A DNA stretch of 9,530 nt from positions 1 through 9,530 of the forward strand of contig JBILFK010000047.1 in the NCBI GenBank assembly GCA_044351685.1, written 5' to 3'. The notes under the pieces are model-generated. The model ran no database searches. It saw only the letters and a list, made by a program, of their open reading frames with translations, and was not told the DNA's origin. Shown here one piece after another: positions 1 through 4,849 of the stretch. Both the position numbers and the translations under genes were made by a program. The DNA is from JALHRI01 sp044351685 (GTDB lineage: Bacteria > Pseudomonadota > Alphaproteobacteria > Rickettsiales > UBA3002). Each line of letters starts with the position of its first letter. Position 1 is the first letter of the stretch.

Positions 1-31
1 ACATGCAGCGAGCGTGACGTTAAAAGCGATA

Positions 32-100
32 TAGCGCTAAAAATCAAGCGCTAGGTTGCTGCCCTATTTTTGTGCGCTAATTGCCTAATTAAACAGCAAT
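32..100. promoter_or_regulatory. Upstream dyads before glnB (possible activator sites)
   Basis: No gene is visible in bases 1-234. The stretch holds three related hexamers GCGCTA at 34-39, 48-53 and 74-79; the first lies in the perfect palindrome TAGCGCTA (32-39). A dyad ATTGC-N11-GCAAT lies at 80-100. Its TGC-N11-GCA skeleton has the spacing of the outer bases of the NtrC consensus, although the inner bases of the consensus are not matched. The dyad centre is about 140 bases before the predicted sigma-54 start, a usual distance for an NtrC enhancer. The spacing and position are seen in the sequence; the NtrC role is inference. Confidence 0.3.
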
Positions 101-177
101 TTGCTTCAAAAGCATGGGGATAACTAGGATAAAAGCCAAGAATCTTCATCAAAAAACAAGATTAATTAACTGAAATA

Positions 178-183
178 TATAAT
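178..183 (+). promoter_or_regulatory. Candidate sigma-70 -10 box before glnB
   Basis: A perfect TATAAT lies in an A+T-rich stretch. No convincing -35 hexamer is seen 16-18 bases upstream, so the call rests on the -10 box and context. A start near base 190 would give a leader of about 45 bases that includes the AGG at 227-229, a plausible ribosome binding site for glnB. Tandem sigma-70 and sigma-54 promoters before glnBA are known in other alphaproteobacteria. Confidence 0.35.
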
Positions 184-204
184 TATTTAATCTATTCTAA
201 AACA

Positions 205-220
205 TGGCACAGGGCTTGCG
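205..220 (+). promoter_or_regulatory. Sigma-54 (RpoN) -24/-12 promoter of glnBA
   Basis: TGGCAC (205-210), five bases, then TTGC (216-219) match the RpoN consensus TGGCAC-N5-TTGC at every fixed position, with exactly ten bases between the GG and GC doublets. RpoN promoters need an activator such as NtrC and commonly drive nitrogen-assimilation genes, which fits glnB-glnA immediately downstream. If C219 is -12, transcription would start near base 231, only about four bases before the glnB ATG and downstream of its AGG ribosome binding site. Confidence 0.8.
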
Positions 221-234
221 AACCACAGGCGCCT

Positions 235-573
235 ATGAAAAAGATCGAAGCCATTATTAAACCCTTCAAACTCGATGAAGTAAAAGAAGCCCTGCAGGAT
301 ATCGGCCTGCAAGGGATTACCGTGATTGAGGCGCGGGGTTTTGGCCGCCAGAAAGGCCACACGGAACTGTATCGTGGTGCCGAATATGTGGTGGATTTTT
401 TACCTAAGGTGAAACTTGAAGTGGTGGTGGAAGATAACATGGCCGAAAAAACCATCGAAGCCATTGTGCGTGCTGCACAAACAGGGCGGATCGGCGATGG
501 AAAAATTTTCGTTTCACCGGTGGAAGATGCGATTCGTATTCGCACCGGCGAGCGCGGCCCCAATGCGATTTAA
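235..573 (+). CDS. glnB: Nitrogen regulatory protein PII
   Basis: This is a 112-residue PII signal protein, the full usual length. PII is a cytoplasmic trimer that binds ATP/ADP and 2-oxoglutarate and reports nitrogen status to partners such as NtrB, the GlnE adenylyltransferase and, through its paralogue GlnK, AmtB. The start MKKIEAIIKPF is canonical. The T-loop contains Tyr51 in the context RGAEYVVDF, the residue uridylylated by GlnD. The C-terminal part has the nucleotide-binding stretch TGRIGDGKIFV (about residues 83-93) and ends in a typical RTGERG segment. The ATG has a modest AGG ribosome binding site five bases upstream. It lies 25 bases before glnA on the same strand, the common alphaproteobacterial glnBA operon, behind a -24/-12 promoter. 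GlnK is a close paralogue, but the glnA linkage and the lack of amtB favour glnB. Confidence 0.95.
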   Translation: MKKIEAIIKPFKLDEVKEALQDIGLQGITVIEARGFGRQKGHTELYRGAEYVVDFLPKVKLEVVVEDNMAEKTIEAIVRAAQTGRIGDGKIFVSPVEDAIRIRTGERGPNAI

Positions 574-598
574 ATTTTTGTAACTTTAGGAGTTTTGT

Positions 599-2005
599 AT
601 GAGTGTTGAGAATGTGTTTGAGATGATTAAGAAAAACGATGTGCAGTTCGTGGATTTCCGGTTTACCGACCCACGCGGCAAGTGCCAGCACACCACCTAT
701 ATTGCCGATAAGGTGAACAAAGATACCTTTGTTGATGGCGTGATGTTCGATGGTTCCTCGATTGCCGGTTGGAAATCCATCAATGAATCCGACATGATCC
801 TGATGCCCGATACCTCTTCGGCATTCCTTGACCCTTTCACTGCGCAGCCCACGCTGGTGCTTTTCTGCGATGTGATTGAACCCTCTTCTGGCCAGCCTTA
901 TGGCCGTGACCCACGCTCGGTTGCACGCCGCGCCGAAGCCTACCTGAAATATACCGGCATTGGCGATACCGCCTATTTTGGCCCCGAACTGGAGTTTTTC
1001 CTGTTCGATGATATTCGTTTTGATAGCGGCATGTTCGGTGCGTTTTATGAAATTGATTCCGAAGAAAACCCCAACAATTTTGGCCGCAAATACGAAGGCG
1101 GCAATATGGGCCACCGCCCGAATGTGAAGGGCGGTTACTTCCCTGTGCCTCCCGTGGATTCGACACAAGATATGCGCTCGGAAATGCTGGCAACACTGAA
1201 GGATGTAGGCATTAGTCCGGTGCTGCACCACCACGAAGTGGCGCCTTCGCAGTGCGAACTTGGCTTTGATTTCTCGGTGCTGACCGCAACGGCGGATAAC
1301 GTACAAAAATACAAATACGTGATTCAGAACGTGGCGCACACTTACGGCAAAACTGCTACCTTTATGCCAAAGCCCATTGCTGGCGATAACGGTTCGGGTA
1401 TGCATGTGCACCAATCGATTTGGAAAGATGGTAAGCCATTATTCGCAGGCAACGGCTATGCCGATTTGTCGGAGCTTTGCCTGTATTATATCGGCGGTAT
1501 CATCAAGCATGCCAAAGCGCTCAACGCGATTACCAACTCCAGCACCAACAGCTACAAACGTCTGGTTCCAGGCTACGAAGCACCAGTGTTGCTGGCCTAT
1601 TCGTCGCGTAACCGCTCGGCCTCGATTCGTATTCCGTATGTGGCGTCGCCGAAAGGTAAGCGCATTGAAACCCGCTTCCCGGATGCTTCGGGCAACCCAT
1701 ACCTCACCTTCGCGGCATTGCTGATGGCAGGTCTGGATGGCATCGAAAATAAAATCCACCCTGGCGATGCGATGGATAAAAACCTCTACGATCTTCCCCC
1801 AGAAGAGCTGAAAGGCGTTCCCCATGTGTCGCGCAGCCTGCGTGAAGCCTGCGAAGCGCTCGATGCGGATCGCGCCTTCCTGAAAAAAGGCGATGTCTTC
1901 AACGATGATCTCATCGATGGCTATATTGCCCTGAAAATGGAAGAAATCGAGAAGTGGGAAATGGCGCCGCACCCTGTGGAGTTCAAGATGTACTACTCGG
2001 TGTAA
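599..2005 (+). CDS. glnA: Glutamine synthetase type I
   Basis: The 468-residue length is normal for type I (GSI-beta) glutamine synthetase, a cytoplasmic dodecamer that makes glutamine from glutamate, ammonia and ATP. Visible signatures are the N-terminal beta-grasp part with FTDPRGK and FDGSSIAGW, the catalytic GPELEFFLFD segment (about residue 128 on), HHHEVAPSQCELG, the ATP-site stretch KPIAGDNGSGMHVHQS, and NRSASIRIP. Tyr397 sits in KNLYDLPPEE, the site adenylylated by GlnE in proteobacterial enzymes, so activity is probably controlled by the PII-GlnE cascade. A good ribosome binding site AGGAG (588-592) lies six bases before the ATG. It follows glnB by 25 bases with no room for a separate promoter, so the two are presumably cotranscribed from the upstream promoters. 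The product ends in the usual HPVEFKMYYSV. Confidence 0.97.
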   Translation: MSVENVFEMIKKNDVQFVDFRFTDPRGKCQHTTYIADKVNKDTFVDGVMFDGSSIAGWKSINESDMILMPDTSSAFLDPFTAQPTLVLFCDVIEPSSGQPYGRDPRSVARRAEAYLKYTGIGDTAYFGPELEFFLFDDIRFDSGMFGAFYEIDSEENPNNFGRKYEGGNMGHRPNVKGGYFPVPPVDSTQDMRSEMLATLKDVGISPVLHHHEVAPSQCELGFDFSVLTATADNVQKYKYVIQNVAHTYGKTATFMPKPIAGDNGSGMHVHQSIWKDGKPLFAGNGYADLSELCLYYIGGIIKHAKALNAITNSSTNSYKRLVPGYEAPVLLAYSSRNRSASIRIPYVASPKGKRIETRFPDASGNPYLTFAALLMAGLDGIENKIHPGDAMDKNLYDLPPEELKGVPHVSRSLREACEALDADRAFLKKGDVFNDDLIDGYIALKMEEIEKWEMAPHPVEFKMYYSV

Positions 2006-2007
2006 AT

Positions 2008-2093
2008 CACTTCAAAGTCCCTCGCTTCGCTCTGTGTATTTTGAAGTGGGCGAGGGACATAGAAATCCTCGAGGCGGCTCGTCGGATTTCTAT
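2008..2093. repeat. Cluster of inverted repeats in the glnA 3' region
   Basis: Three inverted repeats abut one another just after the glnA stop. CACTTCAAA (2008-2016) pairs with TTTGAAGTG (2040-2048). GTCCCTCGC (2017-2025) pairs with GCGAGGGAC (2050-2058). ATAGAAATCC (2059-2068) pairs with GGATTTCTAT (2084-2093), with an inner CGAG/CTCG pair in its loop. The first two interleave (order A, B, A', B') and, with linkers of 0 and 1 base, cannot both form fully in one RNA. They would therefore be alternative 9-bp hairpins. No convincing gene overlaps the cluster. It may be a palindromic repeat element or a structured 3' untranslated region. Confidence 0.6.
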
Positions 2094-2110
2094 GAAGATT
2101 ACTCAAAACG

Positions 2111-2137
2111 AAAAAGGCACCTTTTGGTGCCTTTTTT
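2111..2137. terminator. Bidirectional rho-independent terminator
   Basis: AAAAAGGCACC (2111-2121), a TTTT loop and GGTGCCTTTTT form a perfect 11-bp stem followed by a T run. The A run on the other side makes it equally usable on the - strand. It lies between the ends of two convergent genes, about 105 bases after glnA and 30 bases after the NERD gene, and probably ends both transcripts. Confidence 0.9.
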
Positions 2138-2166
2138 ATTATCTAGGCTGCGCGCATAATGCGGAG

Positions 2167-2895
2167 CTAGTGATAGATGAATTCTTTTTTTCTGATGCTT
2201 TCGATGTGCTTTGCTTTCGCTTCATATCCAAATTGGGTATAGGGATGAAGCTTGCTGTAAATGTCATTTATTTCTGATTCTGTATATACTTCTGCCTGAA
2301 TTTGATTGCATATTTGAGCAACGGTAGGTGCTAACTTGTAGCGGTTTATAACGCTAACATCTGTACTTTTTAGCGTAATATTTTTCAGCGTACATCTATC
2401 AGAGAAGACAATGATAGATCGCATAGATACGTTTTGGCCAATAAGATTTTTTAGGTGTCTGATATGCGATGCATTTTGCATTATCGGATTATAAAAACGC
2501 TCCTTATGGCTTTGCCCGGGGCTTTTTGGTAGCGTTTGCGTCCAATTTTGGTGTGCTTCATTACCAAAAATCCAACCACTGTAATTTTTGCTTTCAAATA
2601 TGAATAGCCCCTTTGAGCATATCAAGAGTACGTCTATTTCGGTTGTTTCGCCATTCTCTTTTGGAACAAAAATATTAAATAAAAATTTGCCACCACTATC
2701 TTCAAAATGTTGTAAAGATTTATAGGTTAAATATTCAGCATATTGCCCCTTATCCCGTCTAACAGATAAATAGGGGGTCTTTGTTACACGATAGTATGCG
2801 CCTTTTTTGTATTGCTTATTTCGGAATATAAGAAAGACGATTACAGCACATATTAAGGTAACCGGATTCAAGAAGATTGCTGCTAAGTAACCCAT
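2167..2895 (-). CDS. Membrane-anchored NERD-domain protein
   Basis: This is a 242-residue protein with one hydrophobic segment (about residues 5-24) followed by basic residues, so it is likely anchored with the rest in the cytoplasm. Residues 48-165 look like a NERD (nuclease-related) domain. KGQYAEYL gives Glu54, EIDVLL gives Asp88, FESKNYSG gives Glu101 and Lys103, and then come a tryptophan near 118 and NPIMQN at 136-141. The D...ExK arrangement is that of PD-(D/E)XK nuclease-like folds, so the catalytic residues seem intact; actual nuclease activity and substrate are unknown. The last 75 or so residues show no domain I recognise. The ATG is the only early Met and has no clear ribosome binding site. 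It starts 9 bases after the DJ-1 gene stop, so translation may be coupled. The gene is clearly richer in A+T than its neighbours, which suggests separate acquisition. Confidence 0.82.
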   Translation of the reverse strand: MGYLAAIFLNPVTLICAVIVFLIFRNKQYKKGAYYRVTKTPYLSVRRDKGQYAEYLTYKSLQHFEDSGGKFLFNIFVPKENGETTEIDVLLICSKGLFIFESKNYSGWIFGNEAHQNWTQTLPKSPGQSHKERFYNPIMQNASHIRHLKNLIGQNVSMRSIIVFSDRCTLKNITLKSTDVSVINRYKLAPTVAQICNQIQAEVYTESEINDIYSKLHPYTQFGYEAKAKHIESIRKKEFIYH

Positions 2896-2904
2896 TGCAG
2901 GGTA

Positions 2905-3606
2905 TTATGCCGCGATTTTCTGGCGCAGCTGATGAATAATCGCTTCGGCGACGGGAATCGAAGAGGCCGGGTTTTGGCCGGTAATCAACTGGCCATCGAC
3001 CACCACATTGCTCGCAAAGTTTTCGCCTTGCTGGGGAATGCCACCGAGTTCTTTTAGTTTGCTTTCAAGCATAAACGGCACATGCACATGCGCGCCTATG
3101 GTGGTTTCTTCGGCATCGCTGAAACAGGTGAAGGCACGGCCTTTCACAATGGGCTGGCCTTGCGGCGTTTGGGCAGCAACGAGGCAGGCGGGGCCGTGGC
3201 ATACGGAAGCGACTGGCTTTCCACTGCGCCAAAATTGTTCGACCATTGCCTTCACCGAAGCATCGGTGGGGAAATCGTCCATGGTGCCGTGGCCACCTGC
3301 GAAAAACACGCCATCATAATCGGCAGCGTTCAGGCTGGCGAGCTTCAGCGTGTGGTTTAATGCGGCTTGCGCTTTCACATCGGCCTCAAAACGGCGCGTT
3401 GATGCGGTTTGGTTTTCTTCCGCAGCACCTTTGGGATCGAGCGGGGTTTTGCCGCCCATGGGCGAAGCAATGGTTACCTGACAACGTGCATCGGTGAATG
3501 CATAATAGGGGGCTGCCACTTCTTCCAGCCATACGCCGGTGGGTTCGGGCGAACTGCCCATACGATCCGATGACGTAACCACGAGCAAAATGCGGCTCAT
3601 TTCCAT
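2905..3606 (-). CDS. DJ-1/PfpI superfamily protein, Hsp31-like
   Basis: A 233-residue protein of the class I glutamine amidotransferase-like (DJ-1/PfpI) superfamily. Cys136 in SVCHGP is the usual nucleophile at the elbow, and Glu28/Glu29 in GVWLEE correspond to the acidic partner. FFAGGHGTMDDFP (residues 101-113) is typical of the Hsp31-like branch. Relatives act as glutathione-independent glyoxalases (glyoxalase III), protein or nucleotide deglycases or stress chaperones; which applies here cannot be told from sequence. There is no signal peptide, so it is cytoplasmic. I chose the ATG at 3606 because GGAGAGG (3611-3617 on the - strand) lies four bases upstream. An in-frame ATG two codons later (3600) is possible, and the longer reading from 3663 lacks support. 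It has its own candidate promoter and is followed after 9 bases by the NERD gene. Confidence 0.88.
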   Translation of the reverse strand: MEMSRILLVVTSSDRMGSSPEPTGVWLEEVAAPYYAFTDARCQVTIASPMGGKTPLDPKGAAEENQTASTRRFEADVKAQAALNHTLKLASLNAADYDGVFFAGGHGTMDDFPTDASVKAMVEQFWRSGKPVASVCHGPACLVAAQTPQGQPIVKGRAFTCFSDAEETTIGAHVHVPFMLESKLKELGGIPQQGENFASNVVVDGQLITGQNPASSIPVAEAIIHQLRQKIAA

Positions 3607-3693
3607 AAAACCTCTCCGTAAGTGAATCGACCAAAAAATAAACAGCGCTTCAGCGCAACACAACGCCCCTCGGGCACAATCTCAAACAGGCAG

Positions 3694-3722
3694 AGTATAA
3701 GCGTTTTGGCGCCTGATGCCAG
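3694..3722 (-). promoter_or_regulatory. Candidate sigma-70 promoter for the DJ-1 gene
   Basis: On the - strand CTGGCA (3722-3717; 4 of 6 bases match TTGACA) is followed after exactly 17 bases by TATACT (3699-3694; 5 of 6 match TATAAT). It begins directly after the T run of the ccm terminator. Transcription would start near 3687 and leave a leader of about 80 bases before the ATG at 3606. Confidence 0.5.
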
Positions 3723-3723
3723 T

Positions 3724-3758
3724 AAAAAAATCAACCGGTGAATTGCACAATCACCGGT
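3724..3758 (-). terminator. Rho-independent terminator of the ccm operon, inside the last CDS
   Basis: On the - strand ACCGGTGA (3758-3751) pairs with TCACCGGT (3741-3734); then come the three bases of the stop codon TGA and seven Ts (3730-3724). The hairpin is therefore encoded by the last codons of the small CcmI-like gene, and the stop codon separates stem and T run. It isolates the ccm operon from the DJ-1 gene downstream. Confidence 0.75.
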
Positions 3759-3931
3759 GTGCCCAGATGATAATATAGTCCTACACCCACCAGCAAAATG
3801 AAACCTGTGCTAAACACTGAAAAACCAAGCTTTTTATGCCGTGAAAGGGCGCGACTCGCCATGATAGGCCAGAGTATCAGCAGGCAGGTAAGTGAAGTAA
3901 GCACGGCGAGTGAAATATAAAAGAATATCAT
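3731..3931 (-). CDS. Miniature CcmI-like two-helix membrane protein
   Basis: A 66-residue protein with two hydrophobic helices (about residues 3-24 and 36-55) joined by a short basic linker MASRALSRHKK. It begins with an ATGA overlap on the ccmH stop and is the last gene of the ccm operon, exactly where ccmI (cycH) usually lies. Helix one ends in ILWPIM and helix two runs into GLYYHLGTPV, which recalls the ends of the two membrane helices of CcmI (a WP motif; a YLxLGSP-like motif). Normal CcmI has a longer cytoplasmic loop and a large periplasmic TPR domain that holds apocytochrome c; both are missing here. The stop is clean, followed by a terminator, with no recognisable TPR remnant behind it. 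The CcmI relation is inferred from position and these short motifs. Confidence 0.65.
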   Translation of the reverse strand: MIFFYISLAVLTSLTCLLILWPIMASRALSRHKKLGFSVFSTGFILLVGVGLYYHLGTPVIVQFTG

Positions 3932-4320
3932 GATTTGCCTCGCCTTACATTGCGCCAGAAAATGCCTAAGCCAACACATAGCAACAGCAGCGGCATCAGC
4001 CACAAAGGCAGGGTGTGCTGGGTAACGGGTGGGCGCATTAAGATGGCTTCGCCATAACGCGCTTCGAAATAGCCAATAATCGTTTGCGTGGATTCGCCGC
4101 GCGCCACTTTTTCACGAATGCTATGGCGCATATCAATCGCCAGTTCGGCATCCGATTCCGCCAATGGCTGGCCTTCGCACACCACGCATTTCAGTGCGGT
4201 AAAAATCTGCTGGGCGCGGCGTTCCTGCGCAATCTCTGGCAAGGGACGCTCGACGGTAACAGCGAATGCGGGCAGGCTTGTGAGTGCCGCGAGCATCACC
4301 CATGCACATCGTTTATTCAT
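3928..4320 (-). CDS. ccmH: Cytochrome c maturation thiol oxidoreductase CcmH (CycL/NrfF family)
   Basis: A 130-residue protein with a cleavable-looking signal (residues 1-20, ending PAFA), a CcmH/CycL/NrfF domain and a C-terminal membrane helix (about 103-123) followed by RNVRRGK. The family's redox motif is present as LKCVVCEGQ with Cys45 and Cys48, followed by ESDAELAIDMR, also typical. CcmH works on the periplasmic side of the inner membrane, with CcmG and CcmF, to reduce or hold the CXXCH cysteines of apocytochrome c for haem attachment. It is the short form without the TPR domain that E. coli CcmH carries. Its ATG overlaps the ccmG end by 8 bases, and its stop overlaps the next ATG. Confidence 0.93.
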   Translation of the reverse strand: MNKRCAWVMLAALTSLPAFAVTVERPLPEIAQERRAQQIFTALKCVVCEGQPLAESDAELAIDMRHSIREKVARGESTQTIIGYFEARYGEAILMRPPVTQHTLPLWLMPLLLLCVGLGIFWRNVRRGKS

Positions 4321-4849
4321 GCAGCAACTCTTCGATAAGGGGCGTGATGGTTTGCGTGCGTGTGGTGCTTACAATGGGGCCGGGCAGGTGATAGCGCACC
4401 ACGCCGTTTGTATCGACAATAAAACTTTCCGGCACACCGCGTATGCCAAGCGCAATGCCTGCTGCATGCGTGCTATCGAGCCATATCGCATCATACGGAA
4501 CCTGCATTCGTTTGGCCCATGTGGTTAAGCGTTCTTCGGTATCGCGCCAGGCAATGCCCAGCACCTGCACGCGGCTATCAATGCCGCGCAGGGCCTGCAG
4601 TTCAGGTAGCTCGACTTCACACGGTGCACACCAGGTGGCAAACACATTCACCACAGTAACTTTGCCTTTCAGCGCATTGGCATCCCATGTGCGGTCATGG
4701 GCAAACGGCACAAGATTCAGGCGTGGCAACGGCTTGTCCATGAGGCCGGTGGTGGGGTGCGCTTTGCGCACAGCTTCGGGAATCATCAGCCCGGCGCCAA
4801 GCGCCAATGCAATCAACATAAAAATAATCAGCGGGGTATAGCGCATCAT
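4313..4849 (-). CDS. ccmG: Thiol:disulfide interchange protein CcmG (DsbE)
   Basis: A 178-residue thioredoxin-like protein tethered by one N-terminal helix (about residues 5-23). The active site is ATWCAPC with Cys74 and Cys77, and GVPES near residues 145-150 provides the conserved cis-proline loop. CcmG is a periplasm-facing reductant, fed by CcmA-independent electron donors such as CcdA/DsbD, that keeps apocytochrome c or CcmH thiols reduced. The start at 4849 (MMRYTPL) is chosen because its ATG overlaps the ccmF stop as ATGA and because it gives the normal membrane anchor; the longer reading frame adds 26 residues with no family likeness. The stop overlaps the ccmH start. Confidence 0.93.
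   Translation of the reverse strand: MMRYTPLIIFMLIALALGAGLMIPEAVRKAHPTTGLMDKPLPRLNLVPFAHDRTWDANALKGKVTVVNVFATWCAPCEVELPELQALRGIDSRVQVLGIAWRDTEERLTTWAKRMQVPYDAIWLDSTHAAGIALGIRGVPESFIVDTNGVVRYHLPGPIVSTTRTQTITPLIEELLHE

Noticed and set aside
404..1414. Long open frame on the - strand opposite glnA (336 codons)
   Set aside because: It is antisense to the well-conserved glnA, has no recognisable domain and a His-rich low-quality composition; it arises from glnA codon usage.
2008..2058. A full H-type pseudoknot from the two interleaved repeats
   Set aside because: The linkers crossing the 9-bp stems would be 0 and 1 base long, too short to span them; alternative hairpins are the realistic reading.
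1954..2277. 107-codon frame on the + strand spanning the glnA end, the inverted repeats and the terminator
   Set aside because: It overlaps glnA, runs through the terminator hairpin and into the NERD gene in antisense, and has no ribosome binding site or family likeness.
3607..3663. Extended N-terminus of the DJ-1 protein starting at 3663
   Set aside because: The extra 19 residues have no family likeness, and a good ribosome binding site lies before the ATG at 3606.
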